NCBI RefSeq assembly: GCF_000739715.2
Contig: NZ_BBJC02000004.1
Coordinates: 83,131-147,130, forward strand
Length of the DNA: 64,000 nt
Reading direction: 5' to 3'
DNA from: Falsirhodobacter sp. alg1
GTDB lineage: Bacteria; Pseudomonadota; Alphaproteobacteria; Rhodobacterales; Rhodobacteraceae
The notes beneath the pieces are model-generated. The model was not told the DNA's origin, made no database searches, and saw only the letters and a program-made list of their open reading frames with translations. Positions 1-9,529 of the stretch are shown piece by piece (position 1 is the stretch's first letter; every line of letters starts with the position of its first letter). The position numbers and the translations under genes are program-made.

Positions 1-1237
1 GCGCACCTTGGCCGATGTTATCGGGCAGGAGCGTATTCTGTCAGCTGACGGGCCGCTGGGGGCGATGCTTGCGGCGCATAGCCTTTCGTCGATCATTCTC
101 TGGGGGCCGCCGGGTGTCGGCAAGACAACGATCGCCCGCTTGCTGGCCCATGAAACAGATCTGGCCTTTGTGCAGATCAGCGCCATTTTCACCGGCGTGC
201 CCGATCTGCGCAAGGTTTTCGAACAGGCCCGTGTCCGGCGTCAGAACGGGCAGGGGACGCTACTGTTCGTGGATGAGATACACCGCTTCAACAAGGCGCA
301 GCAGGACAGCTTCCTGCCGCATATGGAGGATGGGACGATCCTTCTGGTCGGGGCCACAACGGAAAACCCGTCGTTCGAGCTGAACCCAGCCGTCATGTCC
401 CGCTCTCAGGTCATTGTGCTGGAACGATTGGCGCTGAAGGATCTGGAGCGTCTGGCGCAGCGTGCCGAACAGGAAATGGGCCGTGCCCTTCCGCTTGATG
501 GACCGGCCCGGGAAAGCCTGATGGAAATGGCGGATGGTGACGGTCGTGCGCTGTTGAACCTGATCGAGCAGGTCAGCGCGTGGAAGCTGGACCGTATCCT
601 GGACCGTACGGCCCTGTCAGAGCGGCTGATGCGCCGTGCCGCCAAATATGACAAGGCCGGGGAGGAGCATTACAACCTGATGTCCGCCCTGCACAAATCG
701 GTGCGCGGGTCCGATCCAGATGCAGCGCTTTATTGGTACGCCCGCATGCTGGAAGGGGGCGAGGACCCCCGTTATCTGGCGCGGCGGATCGTTCGGATGG
801 CAGTTGAGGATATCAGCCTTGCCGACCCTACGGCGATGGGCATCTGCCTTGAGGCGTGGCAGACCTATGAACGGTTGGGATCACCCGAGGGGGAATTGGC
901 GCTTGCAGGGGCGGTCGTGTACATCGCCTTGGCCCCCAAATCCAACGCTGTCTATACCGCCTACAAGGCGGCCCGTGCCGCTGCGCGTGAATCGGGATCC
1001 CAGCCCCCGCCACTGCATATCCGCAACGCTCCCACCCGTATGATGAAGGATATGGGCTATGGGGCCGATTACGCCTATGACCATGACCAGCAGGATGGCT
1101 TTTCAGGCCAGAATTATTTCCCCGAAGGCATGAAGCGCCCGGTATGGTATGCACCGGAGGAGCGCGGATACGAGCGGGAGCTGAAAAAGCGGGTCGAGTA
1201 TTTCGCCAAACTGCGTATCAAACGCAACGGCGGTTGA
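1..1237 (+). CDS. rarA: Replication-associated recombination protein A (RarA/MgsA), 5' end outside window
   Basis: AAA+ ATPase of the clamp-loader-like RarA/MgsA family, which acts at stalled replication forks. About 411 residues are visible. The reading frame is open to base 2 and begins within the usual RTLADVIGQ region, so the true start lies upstream of the window. Walker A (GPPGVGKTT, about residue 36), Walker B (FVDEIHRF) and sensor 1 (GATTENPSFELN) are intact. The C-terminal part carries the family's conserved pattern (SVRGSDPDAALYW, then RMAVEDISLADP). It is followed 31 bp later by crcB on the same strand. Only about 20-30 N-terminal residues should be missing. Confidence 0.93.
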   Translation, partial: RTLADVIGQERILSADGPLGAMLAAHSLSSIILWGPPGVGKTTIARLLAHETDLAFVQISAIFTGVPDLRKVFEQARVRRQNGQGTLLFVDEIHRFNKAQQDSFLPHMEDGTILLVGATTENPSFELNPAVMSRSQVIVLERLALKDLERLAQRAEQEMGRALPLDGPARESLMEMADGDGRALLNLIEQVSAWKLDRILDRTALSERLMRRAAKYDKAGEEHYNLMSALHKSVRGSDPDAALYWYARMLEGGEDPRYLARRIVRMAVEDISLADPTAMGICLEAWQTYERLGSPEGELALAGAVVYIALAPKSNAVYTAYKAARAAARESGSQPPPLHIRNAPTRMMKDMGYGADYAYDHDQQDGFSGQNYFPEGMKRPVWYAPEERGYERELKKRVEYFAKLRIKRNGG

Positions 1238-1268
1238 CATTCGAAGCCCAGCACCGGAGACAGCGTCG

Positions 1269-1643
1269 ATGTTTCTCACAATTCTACAAGTCGGTTTGGG
1301 TGGCGCCATTGGCGCCTGTTTGCGGTTCGGGGTCAATATGACCGTCGGACGTCTGGGTATTGCCGTGCCGTGGGCTACGCTTTCTGTTAATATTGCAGGA
1401 TCGTTGCTGATGGGGGTTCTGGCAATGACACTGGCGGAAAAGGGCGGCATGCGTTTCGCACCGTTCCTGCTCACAGGCTGCCTTGGCGGCTTCACGACCT
1501 TTTCCGCCTTCTCGCTGGATACGTTGACCCTTTGGGAACGTGGCGAGGTTCTTACCGCCGGTGCATATGTGCTGGCATCCGTTATCCTGTCGCTCCTTGC
1601 CGTGATGGCCGGCGCGGCCCTTGCCCGAGGAGTGCTGGCATGA
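1269..1643 (+). CDS. crcB: Fluoride channel CrcB/Fluc
   Basis: 124-residue, four-helix membrane protein of the CrcB/Fluc family, which works as a dual-topology dimer that lets toxic fluoride leave the cytoplasm. The family signature GGFTTFSAFS is present around residue 77, and the length is normal. Its stop overlaps the ATG of the next gene (ATGA), so the two are probably translationally coupled. No fluoride riboswitch fits in the 31-bp upstream gap; the gene probably shares a transcript with rarA. Confidence 0.9.
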   Translation: MFLTILQVGLGGAIGACLRFGVNMTVGRLGIAVPWATLSVNIAGSLLMGVLAMTLAEKGGMRFAPFLLTGCLGGFTTFSAFSLDTLTLWERGEVLTAGAYVLASVILSLLAVMAGAALARGVLA

Positions 1644-2665
1644 GCGTTCAAACCGTGACCGTATCCGAGGATGAGGGGGAGCAGCGTCTGGACAAATGGT
1701 TCCGTCGCCGTTTTCCGCAGGTAACGCAGGGGGCCATCGAAAAGATGTGCCGCACCGGCCAGATCCGCGTGGACGGTGGCCGGGTGAAGGCATCCGACCG
1801 GGTAGAGCCGGGAATGTCGGTCCGCGTGCCACCTTTGCCGGAAGAGCAGGCCCCGCATCCCGCAGGTGCGCGCATAACTTCGGCTGATATCAAGATGATC
1901 CAGGATGCGGTCATCTACAAGGATGAACATATAATCGTCATCAACAAGCCTCCGGGCCTGCCCAGCCAGGGCGGTTCGGGGCAGGGGATGCGCCACGTGG
2001 ACGGCCTCGCCGAAGCCCTGATGTTCGGGTACAAGGACAAGCCCAAGCTGGTCCACCGACTGGACAAGGATACGTCGGGTGTCCTGATGCTGGCCCGCAC
2101 GGATCGCGTGGCCCGTGCCCTGTCCGAATCCTTGCGCCACCGGAATGCGCGCAAGATCTATTGGGCATTGGTGGCAGGTGTACCTACGCCGAAAAAGGGC
2201 ACGATCAAATACGGCCTCATGAAAACAGGTGGCCGTGGGGATGGTGAAAAGATGGTCTGCGTGCATCCGGCAAAGATGTCAGATTTCCCGTTGGCCAAGC
2301 GGGCGCAGACCGATTATTTCGTGCTCTGGTTCCTTGGTAACCGTATGTCGTGGATGGCGCTGGAGCCTGTAACGGGCCGCACCCACCAGTTGCGGGCGCA
2401 TATGGCCGAAATGGGTCACCCGATCTTGGGGGATGGCAAATACGGCGGCAGCGGTCAGGAGAATCTTGGCGATGGCTGGGGCGCACAGGTGGGCGGCGAT
2501 GTCAGCCGCAAGATGAACCTGCACGCGCGCCAATTGACGATCGAACATCCGATCCTGAAAAAGGACATGACCTTCGTTGCGCCCTTGCCCGATCATATGC
2601 TCCGTACGTTCAAGCTGCTGGACATGAAGGAAAACGACGTTCCTGCCGATCCTTTCGGGGCCTGA
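1640..2665 (+). CDS. RluC/RluD-family 23S rRNA pseudouridine synthase
   Basis: 341 residues. An N-terminal S4 RNA-binding domain (about residues 15-75, RLDKWFRRRFP) is followed by a pseudouridine synthase domain with the catalytic-aspartate motif HRLDKDTSGVLML. This domain order is that of RluA-family enzymes acting on large rRNA (RluC/RluD type). The start was placed at the ATG overlapping the crcB stop; the frame stays open upstream, but only in the shadow of crcB. Which uridines are modified cannot be read from sequence, although RluC is the closest guess. It is followed 2 bp later by the ATP12 chaperone gene. Confidence 0.88.
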   Translation: MSVQTVTVSEDEGEQRLDKWFRRRFPQVTQGAIEKMCRTGQIRVDGGRVKASDRVEPGMSVRVPPLPEEQAPHPAGARITSADIKMIQDAVIYKDEHIIVINKPPGLPSQGGSGQGMRHVDGLAEALMFGYKDKPKLVHRLDKDTSGVLMLARTDRVARALSESLRHRNARKIYWALVAGVPTPKKGTIKYGLMKTGGRGDGEKMVCVHPAKMSDFPLAKRAQTDYFVLWFLGNRMSWMALEPVTGRTHQLRAHMAEMGHPILGDGKYGGSGQENLGDGWGAQVGGDVSRKMNLHARQLTIEHPILKKDMTFVAPLPDHMLRTFKLLDMKENDVPADPFGA

Positions 2666-2667
2666 AC

Positions 2668-3369
2668 ATGGAATGGTCGCCCAAACGGTTCTGGACCGCT
2701 GCCACCGTTGCCCCTGAAGGCGACGGTTTTGCCGTTCATCTTGATGGTCGCCCCGTACGCACACCGGCAAAGACTCCGCTGATCGTGCCGACGGAGGGGC
2801 TGGCGAAGCTGATTGCATCGGAGTGGGAAGCGCAGACCGATGCCGTCCGCCCGGACACGATGCCCGCCACCCGCAGCGCGAATGCAGCCCTCGACAAGGT
2901 TGCCCCCCAGAGGGAGGCCGTGGTGAATGAAATCGCGAATTACGGTGGCAGCGATCTTCTGTGCTACCGTGCCGATGGCCCTGCCGAGCTGGTCGGCCGT
3001 CAGGCGGCGTGGGATGCGCTGCTGGACTGGTCACGGACCCATCTGGATGCCCCCCTGGATGTTACTGTCGGATTGATTCCCATACAGCAGCCCGATGCGT
3101 CCATTGCCCGTTTGCGGGCACATGTGTCTAATCTTTCATCGTTCGAACTTGCGGCGCTGCATGATTTAGTAGCAATTTCCGGCTCGTTGATTTTGGGGCT
3201 GGCGGTTGCGAACCAGCGGCTCAAAGGCGCCGAAGCCTTCGAAATATCCCGTATAGACGAAGCATTTCAGGCAGAGACCTGGGGTGTAGACGAAGAATCT
3301 TCCATTGTTGATGCCCGTCGGCGCGCTTCATTTTTAAGCGCCGAAGCGTTTTTCCTATTGTGTCGGTGA
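2668..3369 (+). CDS. ATP12-family F1-ATPase assembly chaperone
   Basis: 233 residues matching the ATP12 family, whose mitochondrial member holds the F1 alpha subunit before assembly. Family features: N-terminal KRFWTAATV and HLDGRPVRTPAK, central SEWEAQ and TMPATRSANAALDK, and YRADGP further on. The start is the ATG 2 bp after the RluC-type stop; longer versions of this frame only overlap that gene. The gene ends the crcB transcription unit. The chaperone role is inferred from family membership; the F0 genes are elsewhere in this window (51-54 kb). Confidence 0.87.
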   Translation: MEWSPKRFWTAATVAPEGDGFAVHLDGRPVRTPAKTPLIVPTEGLAKLIASEWEAQTDAVRPDTMPATRSANAALDKVAPQREAVVNEIANYGGSDLLCYRADGPAELVGRQAAWDALLDWSRTHLDAPLDVTVGLIPIQQPDASIARLRAHVSNLSSFELAALHDLVAISGSLILGLAVANQRLKGAEAFEISRIDEAFQAETWGVDEESSIVDARRRASFLSAEAFFLLCR

Positions 3370-3461
3370 CAATCTGACGGAATAGCTTGGTCATCCGGAT
3401 CGCGAATTAAGCAGTTCCAGATTGTCTGATTGAAAAAGATACTCTGGGGCTGTGGCGCGAC

Positions 3462-3491
3462 TTGACGCGATGAAACCATAAGCCCGAATAT
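3462..3491 (+). promoter_or_regulatory. Possible sigma70 promoter of aapJQMP
   Basis: TTGACG at 3462-3467 and GAATAT at 3486-3491 are separated by 18 bp. They lie in the 217-bp gap between the ATP12 gene and aapJ. The -10 match is only moderate. Nothing else recognisable was seen in this gap. Confidence 0.35.
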
Positions 3492-3586
3492 GGGCACGCG
3501 CGGAAAAACGCCTAACGGGAACTCTCCCTGCGGTGTTCGAGGCCGACATACCGTCCAACGGGGCGGACAATCAGGAAGAGGTAACT

Positions 3587-4603
3587 ATGAAAAAAACCGT
3601 ATTCTTTGGCACCCTCACAGCGGCTGGCCTTGCTGCCGGCCTGGCATCGGCGGCAACGCTTGATGACGTGAAGGCACGCGGAGAGCTGGTCTGCGGCGTG
3701 AACCCCGGCCTGACCGGATTTGCGGCCCCTGACGCCAACGGCACATGGACTGGCTTCGATATCTCGCTATGCCGCGCGGTTGCCGCTGCGGTGCTGGGGG
3801 ATGGCACCAAGGTGCGTTTCGTTCCGACCACTGCCGAGACACGCTTTACCGCGCTGGCTTCGGGCGAGATCGACATGCTCGCACGGAACTCCACCTGGAC
3901 CTTCTCGCGTGATACAGACCTTGCGCTCGATTTTGCAGGCGTGAACTACTATGACGGCCAGGGCTTCATGGTGAACAAGGCGCTTGGCGTAACATCGGCC
4001 AAGGAGCTGGATGGCGCGACGATCTGTATCCAGACCGGTACCACGACCGAGCTGAACCTCGCAGATTACTTCGCGATCAACAACATGAGCTATACGCCTG
4101 TTGCGATCCAGTCGAATGCCGAAGGCGAGCAGCAGTATCTGGCAGGCGCATGTGATGCCTATACCACGGACGCGTCCGGCCTGGCTGCGACGCGCGCTGC
4201 CTTTGCCACGCCTTCCGACCACATCATCCTGCCGGAAATCATCTCCAAAGAGCCGCTCGGGCCTGCTACGCGCCAAGGTGACAGCCAGTGGAACGATATC
4301 GTTCGCTGGACGCTGAATGCCCTGGTTGCGGCCGAGGAATACGGCGTCACCTCGGCCAATATCGAAGAGCTGGCGACCAATTCGCAGAACCCCGAGGTCA
4401 AGCGCCTTCTGGGAACCGAAAACAACCTCGGCGCCATGATCGGTCTTGATGCCGACTGGGCAAAACGCGCGATTTCGGTCGGCGGCAACTATGGCGAAAT
4501 CTTCTCTGCCACGATCGGTGAATCGACCCCGATCGGCCTGGCACGCGGGCTGAACGCCCAGTGGACACAAGGCGGCCTGCTGTACGCGCCTCCCTTCCGC
4601 TAA
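3587..4603 (+). CDS. aapJ: General L-amino-acid ABC transporter, periplasmic binding protein AapJ
   Basis: 338 residues with an N-terminal Sec signal peptide (MKKTVFFGTLTAAGLAAGLA, cleavage near ASA). The mature part is a family-3 solute-binding protein: RGELVCGVNPGLTGFA, a GFDISLCRAVAAAV loop and the TTAETRFTALASGEIDM core. In rhizobia and rhodobacters AapJ delivers many L-amino acids to the AapQMP permease. The start is the ATG at 3587, preceded by a GGAAGAG ribosome site; an upstream in-frame start would ruin the signal peptide. It heads the aapJQMP operon, with a hairpin before aapQ. Confidence 0.94.
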   Translation: MKKTVFFGTLTAAGLAAGLASAATLDDVKARGELVCGVNPGLTGFAAPDANGTWTGFDISLCRAVAAAVLGDGTKVRFVPTTAETRFTALASGEIDMLARNSTWTFSRDTDLALDFAGVNYYDGQGFMVNKALGVTSAKELDGATICIQTGTTTELNLADYFAINNMSYTPVAIQSNAEGEQQYLAGACDAYTTDASGLAATRAAFATPSDHIILPEIISKEPLGPATRQGDSQWNDIVRWTLNALVAAEEYGVTSANIEELATNSQNPEVKRLLGTENNLGAMIGLDADWAKRAISVGGNYGEIFSATIGESTPIGLARGLNAQWTQGGLLYAPPFR

Positions 4604-4610
4604 GGTTTCG

Positions 4611-4637
4611 GGGCGCGGCGGCATGACTGCCGCGCCC
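4611..4637 (+). terminator. Hairpin between aapJ and aapQ (attenuator-like)
   Basis: A perfect 9-bp GC-rich stem (GGGCGCGGC / GCCGCGCCC) with a 9-nt loop lies 7 bp after the aapJ stop. No U-run follows, so partial termination or protection of the aapJ mRNA 3' end is more likely than full termination. This would raise binding-protein levels over permease. Confidence 0.6.
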
Positions 4638-4711
4638 GCTTCATGACGACAGGTAAGGCCGCATAGACGCCACCGGTCGCAAAGACTGACATTCCATAAC
4701 AGGGGGTGCAC

Positions 4712-5974
4712 ATGGCACATGCCGTGGAGAGGCCGAAAGACACCTTTCGGCTGAGCATGCTGATCTACGACACACGTTACCGGTCGCTTACCATTCAGGT
4801 CATTGTTTTCCTGCTTGTTATGGCTGGCGCAGCCTGGCTCGTCGACAACATCATCCGCAATCTTTCCGCTTTGGGTAAGGATTTCGATTTCGGATTTCTG
4901 GGTGTCCGCGCAGGCTATGATATCGCGCAGCGGTTGATCCCTTATTCGCAGAACAGCACGCATGCGATGGCGCTGCTGGTCGGGCTGATGAACACGCTTC
5001 TGGTGGCGGTTCTGGGCTGTATCATGGCCACGATCGTTGGCGTGATGGTCGGCGTTCTGCGGCTGTCCTCCAACTGGCTTGTTGCGCGGTTGATGACGGT
5101 CTACGTGGAAATTTTCCGTAACGTGCCGGTCTTGTTGTGGATTCTGCTGATCTACACGGTCTTTACCGAAGCCTCTCCTGCACCGAATGCCTTCCGCCCC
5201 GATCCGCAAACAGGTGAGGTGACGAAAACGCTGTTCCTTGGCCTTTTCGCGATCACCAACCGCTATACCGCCATTCCGAACCTGCAATTCGAGCAGGGTC
5301 TCGGGTCGCTGGATCTCGGCCTGTTCTCTTTGAACCTTACGTTCGCGGCTGTGGTCGTCCTGCTGGCTATCGGGCTTTATGTCCGCAGCCGCATCATTCG
5401 CCATGCCACCGCAGTGCAGCACGCTACGGGTAAACGGCCCCAGACCTGGTGGAAATCGCTTCTGGTGGTTTTCCTGCCGACGATCCTGCTGTGCATTGCC
5501 CTTGGCGCACATTTCGATCTGCCCGTGCTGCGCGGGTTCAACTTTGTCGAAGGGCTCAATGTTTCCAACTCGTTGATGGCCCTGTGGCTGGCGCTTTCGC
5601 TTTATACAGGAGCGTTCATTGCAGAAATCGTGCGGGCCGGTATTCTTGCCGTATCGCAGGGACAATCCGAGGCGGCCTTTGCCTTGGGGCTGCGCCCGCG
5701 CCGGACAATGAACCTCGTGATCCTGCCGCAGGCACTGCGGGTAATCATCCCTCCGCTCATTTCGCAATACCTGAACCTTATGAAGAACTCGTCCCTCGCC
5801 ATTGCCGTGGGCTATCTTGATCTGCGTGGCACACTTGGCGGGATCACCCTGAACCAGACCGGGCGAGAGCTGGAATGCGTTTTGCTGATGATGCTGATCT
5901 ATCTTGCGATCAGCCTTGTGATCTCCAGCGGAATGAACGTCTACAACTCCCGCGTAAAACTGAAGGAGCGGTAA
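4712..5974 (+). CDS. aapQ: Amino-acid ABC transporter permease AapQ
   Basis: 420 residues and about eight membrane helices, longer than ordinary HisM-type permeases, as expected for AapQ. The C-terminal half carries the ATPase-contact (EAA) loop, QSEAAFALGLRPRRTMNLV, followed by ILPQALRVIIPPLISQYLN. It pairs with AapM in the inner membrane to form the channel for AapJ cargo. The start is the ATG at 4712 behind AGGGGG at 4701-4706; a GTG at 4706 lies inside that ribosome site and is unlikely. The gene is separated from aapM by one base. Confidence 0.94.
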   Translation: MAHAVERPKDTFRLSMLIYDTRYRSLTIQVIVFLLVMAGAAWLVDNIIRNLSALGKDFDFGFLGVRAGYDIAQRLIPYSQNSTHAMALLVGLMNTLLVAVLGCIMATIVGVMVGVLRLSSNWLVARLMTVYVEIFRNVPVLLWILLIYTVFTEASPAPNAFRPDPQTGEVTKTLFLGLFAITNRYTAIPNLQFEQGLGSLDLGLFSLNLTFAAVVVLLAIGLYVRSRIIRHATAVQHATGKRPQTWWKSLLVVFLPTILLCIALGAHFDLPVLRGFNFVEGLNVSNSLMALWLALSLYTGAFIAEIVRAGILAVSQGQSEAAFALGLRPRRTMNLVILPQALRVIIPPLISQYLNLMKNSSLAIAVGYLDLRGTLGGITLNQTGRELECVLLMMLIYLAISLVISSGMNVYNSRVKLKER

Positions 5975-5975
5975 G

Positions 5976-7292
5976 ATGAGCGATACCGACGCACAATCCG
6001 TATTCTTCATGCGCGATACGATGCTGCCGCAGGTCCCGCCGCCTGCGGGGCAATCCGGCCCGGTGCGGTGGCTGCGCGAAAACCTTTTTTCCGGGTGGTT
6101 CAATACCATTCTGACCATTTGCGGTCTGATCGCGCTTTATTTCCTGCTGCGTGGGCTGCTGCCGTGGTTTGCCCATTCGGTCTGGACGGCCGATACCCTG
6201 TCGGAATGCCGGCAGATCATCGCGGCAAAATGGGGACCTGATGCGACAGGGGCGTGTTTTGCCGTCGTGCGCGAACGCTGGACGCAATGGCTGTTCGGTT
6301 TCTACCCGCGCCATCTGTACTGGCGGCCCGTTCTGACGCTGGTCCTGATGTTTGTCGCCATGGCGCCGGTCCTGTTTCCGGGTGTCCCGCGCAAGCTGAT
6401 GATCTTTTCGGCGATCTATCCGTTCCTCGGGTTCTGGCTGCTCTGGGGCGGTTCGGCCTGGGTGCCACTGGGTGGAATGGCAGGATTTGTGTTGGGTTAT
6501 ATCGCTTGGCGAGTGCTACGGGAGAACCGTCCGTTGGTCGGTATTCTGGTGGCGGTAGTCATTGCGCTTCTCTGGTGGTTGCTGCTGGCCGGACCGGTCA
6601 TCGACCTGTTCCGCTCGATCGCACCGCTTGCAATCGAATCCGTCCGTTCGGACCGGTTTGGCGGGTTTGTTCTGTCCCTGACGATTGGCGTGGCGGCCAT
6701 TGCGATCTCCCTCCCGCTGGGAATTGCGTTGGCGCTTGGCCGGCAGTCGGACATGTTCCTGATCAAGACACTGTCGGTCGGCTTCATCGAATTCATCCGG
6801 GGGGTTCCGCTGATCACGCTGCTGTTCACGGCGTCTCTGCTGCTGAACTACTTCCTGCCGCCGGGCACGAATTTCGACATCATCCTGCGCGTCATCATCA
6901 TGGTCTCGCTGTTTGCTGCCGCCTATATCGCCGAGGTGATCCGCGGCGGTCTGGCTGCCCTGCCACGAGGACAGTATGAGGCCGCGGATTCCCTCGGGCT
7001 GGATTATTTCCAGGCGCAGCGCCTTATCGTGCTGCCGCAGGCGCTGAAGATCTCCATCCCCGGAATCGTGTCGGTGTTCATCGGATTGTTCAAGGATACC
7101 ACGCTGGTCATCTTCGTCGGGCTTCTGGACCCGTTGAAGGGTATCACCGATGCCGTCCGTGCCTCGATCGACTGGAAAGGCATCTATTGGGAGCCGTATA
7201 TCTTCGTCGGCTCGATCTTCTTCCTCTTCTGTTTCGGCATGTCCCGCTACTCCATGTATCTGGAGCGCCGGCTGAAACGCGACCACCGTTAA
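5976..7292 (+). CDS. aapM: Amino-acid ABC transporter permease AapM
   Basis: 438 residues with about eight membrane helices and an N-terminal cytoplasmic segment. The EAA loop is [20 protein letters not shown], followed by [21 protein letters not shown]. It is the second permease subunit of the Aap system. The start ATG is one base after the aapQ stop, with GAGCGG overlapping the end of aapQ as a ribosome site. Ten bases separate it from aapP, so the operon is tightly coupled. Confidence 0.94.
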   Translation: MSDTDAQSVFFMRDTMLPQVPPPAGQSGPVRWLRENLFSGWFNTILTICGLIALYFLLRGLLPWFAHSVWTADTLSECRQIIAAKWGPDATGACFAVVRERWTQWLFGFYPRHLYWRPVLTLVLMFVAMAPVLFPGVPRKLMIFSAIYPFLGFWLLWGGSAWVPLGGMAGFVLGYIAWRVLRENRPLVGILVAVVIALLWWLLLAGPVIDLFRSIAPLAIESVRSDRFGGFVLSLTIGVAAIAISLPLGIALALGRQSDMFLIKTLSVGFIEFIRGVPLITLLFTASLLLNYFLPPGTNFDIILRVIIMVSLFAAAYIAEVIRGGLAALPRGQYEAADSLGLDYFQAQRLIVLPQALKISIPGIVSVFIGLFKDTTLVIFVGLLDPLKGITDAVRASIDWKGIYWEPYIFVGSIFFLFCFGMSRYSMYLERRLKRDHR

Positions 7293-7302
7293 GGAGACCA
7301 TC

Positions 7303-8088
7303 ATGGAAACCATCGAACGCGCCCCCGATATGAGCCATATGCAGGTCAGCGACGAAATCGCGATCCAGATCCGTGATATGAACAAATGGTACGGCACATT
7401 CCACGTATTGCGCGACATCAACATGACCGTGAACCGGGGCGAACGAATCGTTGTCTGCGGCCCGTCCGGCTCGGGCAAATCGACGCTGATCCGCTGCATC
7501 AACCGTCTGGAAGAGCATCAGGCCGGTCAGATCATCGTAGATGGCACCGAGCTGACATCGGACCTGAAGAATATCGACAAGGTCCGCTCCGAGGTTGGTA
7601 TGGTGTTCCAGCACTTCAACCTGTTTCCGCATCTGACGATTCTGGAAAACTGTACCCTTGCGCCCATCTGGGTGCGCAAGGTGCCAAAGGCCGAGGCGGA
7701 TGCCACGGCAATGCATTTCCTTGAAAAGGTGAAGATCCCCGATCAGGCGCATAAATACCCGGGGCAGCTTTCAGGCGGGCAGCAACAGCGGGTCGCGATT
7801 GCCCGTTCGCTTTGCATGAAGCCGCGCATCATGCTGTTTGACGAGCCGACATCCGCGCTGGATCCTGAAATGATCAAGGAGGTTCTGGATACCATGATCT
7901 CCCTGGCAGAAGAGGGGATGACCATGATCTGCGTGACCCATGAAATGGGCTTTGCCCAAGCTGTCGCGAACCGTGTCGTGTTCATGGACCAGGGTCAGAT
8001 CGTGGAGCAGAATACCCCGCGCGAATTCTTCAACAATCCGCAGTCAGAACGTTCGCGTACATTCCTCAGCCAGATTCTGGGGCATTGA
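7303..8088 (+). CDS. aapP: Amino-acid ABC transporter ATP-binding protein AapP
   Basis: 261 residues. Walker A is GPSGSGKST (around residue 50), the Q-loop [11 protein letters not shown], the signature [14 protein letters not shown], Walker [15 protein letters not shown] and the switch histidine VTHEMGFA. This is the HisP/GlnQ/AapP group of polar amino-acid importers. An AAGGAGACC ribosome site precedes the ATG. The gene closes the operon and its stop directly abuts the stop of sixA on the other strand, with no terminator hairpin seen between them. Confidence 0.95.
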   Translation: METIERAPDMSHMQVSDEIAIQIRDMNKWYGTFHVLRDINMTVNRGERIVVCGPSGSGKSTLIRCINRLEEHQAGQIIVDGTELTSDLKNIDKVRSEVGMVFQHFNLFPHLTILENCTLAPIWVRKVPKAEADATAMHFLEKVKIPDQAHKYPGQLSGGQQQRVAIARSLCMKPRIMLFDEPTSALDPEMIKEVLDTMISLAEEGMTMICVTHEMGFAQAVANRVVFMDQGQIVEQNTPREFFNNPQSERSRTFLSQILGH

Positions 8089-8574
8089 TCAAAGGTCGCG
8101 GGGCACGGTAAAGGCAACCGGCTCCGCACCCGCAAATCCTGCGTCTTTCCAGCTGTCGCCCCCAAAATCTGCAATCAGCGTGGCGGCTGTCGGATAATCG
8201 GCAAAGCGTATGTGCGAAGGAAAACGCATCAGGATATTCTGGGCAAAACTGCCGATCCCGGGATTATGCCCGATCATGGCCACCGTGCCTGCGGTGGCCT
8301 TTCGCAATTCACGCATCATGCAGTCAGGGCTGGCATGATAGAGGTCCGGAATAAGGGTCGGCGTGATCGCCGGAAATACCAGCGCCGATGTTTCCCGGGT
8401 TCGCCGCGCATCCGAACACAAGATCTCGGAGGGGGCGATGCCCTGCTGCTCCAGCCATCCGGCAATGGCGGCACATGACTCTATTCCCCGTGGGGCAAGC
8501 GGGCGCTGGTGATCTGTCAGAAGCGGATCATCCCATCCGGATTTTGCATGCCGGATCAGGATCAGGCGCGGCAT
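8089..8574 (-). CDS. SixA-like phosphohistidine phosphatase (histidine phosphatase superfamily)
   Basis: 161 residues. The N-terminal LILIRHAKSGWDD contains the RH catalytic motif of the phosphoglycerate-mutase/histidine-phosphatase fold, and a second conserved histidine occurs in MIGHNPGI. This short form resembles SixA, which removes phosphate from histidine on phosphotransfer or PTS proteins. Its ATG overlaps the argB stop by one base (TGATG), so expression is probably coupled to arginine biosynthesis. The substrate is unknown. Confidence 0.82.
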   Translation of the reverse strand: MPRLILIRHAKSGWDDPLLTDHQRPLAPRGIESCAAIAGWLEQQGIAPSEILCSDARRTRETSALVFPAITPTLIPDLYHASPDCMMRELRKATAGTVAMIGHNPGIGSFAQNILMRFPSHIRFADYPTAATLIADFGGDSWKDAGFAGAEPVAFTVPRDL

Positions 8575-9470
8575 CAGTCGACCCTCGGTTTCACGCGTGC
8601 CTCGCTGGAACGGATCATGGAGCCTGCACCGTGATCGGTGAAAAGTTCCAGCAGCACCGCATTCGGAACACGGCCATCCAGAATGACAACGGCCCGCACG
8701 CCGTCCTCGATGGCGGCCAGTGCCGTTTCGGTCTTGGGGATCATCCCGCCGGCAATGGTCCCGTCCTCGGTCATTGAGCGTACATCGTCCGGGGTCAGCT
8801 GGGTCATGACATCGCCCGCCTTGTTCTTCACACCCGAAACATCGGTCAGAAGCATCAGGCGGTCCGCCTTCAATGCACCGGCAATCGCGCCTGCGGCGGT
8901 ATCCCCGTTCACATTGAACGTCTCGTTATCTTCCATGCCCGTGGCCACGGGGGCTACGACCGGAATGATACCCGCCTGATACAGGTCACGGATGACCTGA
9001 ACGTTCATCTCGACAGGGCGGCCAACGAAGCCAAGTTCCGGATCATCGGCGACGGCAACCATCAGGTCGTCATCCTTGCCCGAAATTCCCACAGCACGGC
9101 CACCCTGATCGTTGATAGCCTGTACGATGCGCTTGTTCACAAGGCCGGACAGAACCATTTCCACGACTTCGACGGTTGCTTTGTCGGTCACTCGCTTGCC
9201 GCGCACGAATTCAGATTTGATACCCAGCCGGCCCAGCAGATCATTGATCATCGGTCCCCCGCCGTGAACGACCACGGGGTTTACGCCCACCTGGCGCATC
9301 AGCACGATGTCCCGGGCGAATTCGGCCATCGCCTCATCATCGCCCATGGCGTTTCCGCCGAATTTCACGACGACAACGGCACCCGCGTAGCGCTGCAGAT
9401 AGGGCAGCGCTTCGGACAGGGTGCGGGCGGTGGCAATGGAATCACGCATCATGGCAAGCTGTTTCTTCAT
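8574..9470 (-). CDS. argB: Acetylglutamate kinase
   Basis: 298 residues. It phosphorylates N-acetylglutamate in the second step of arginine synthesis. The amino-acid-kinase fold is clear: [13 protein letters not shown], the substrate loop [10 protein letters not shown], and [13 protein letters not shown] and LLTDVSGV near the nucleotide site. The start was chosen at the ATG at 9470, preceded by AAGGACT; a TTG nine codons upstream is possible but has no ribosome site. The N-terminal helix (about residues 1-25) is of the type seen in arginine-feedback-sensitive enzymes. It is followed by sixA with a one-base overlap. Confidence 0.94.
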   Translation of the reverse strand: MKKQLAMMRDSIATARTLSEALPYLQRYAGAVVVVKFGGNAMGDDEAMAEFARDIVLMRQVGVNPVVVHGGGPMINDLLGRLGIKSEFVRGKRVTDKATVEVVEMVLSGLVNKRIVQAINDQGGRAVGISGKDDDLMVAVADDPELGFVGRPVEMNVQVIRDLYQAGIIPVVAPVATGMEDNETFNVNGDTAAGAIAGALKADRLMLLTDVSGVKNKAGDVMTQLTPDDVRSMTEDGTIAGGMIPKTETALAAIEDGVRAVVILDGRVPNAVLLELFTDHGAGSMIRSSEARVKPRVD

Positions 9471-9529
9471 GGGGGGCAGTCCTTGAGGATCGCACAAGGA
9501 CTAGCCGCTTTACGGGGGCCTGCCAAGCG

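Noticed and set aside
1238-1268. Fluoride riboswitch before crcB
   Set aside because: The 31-bp gap is too short for the known structure, and no matching motif was seen.
3767-6118. Minus-strand open frame of 783 codons
   Set aside because: Lies opposite aapJ and aapQ, has low-complexity Gln/Arg/His-rich composition and no family motif. It is a codon-bias shadow in GC-rich DNA.
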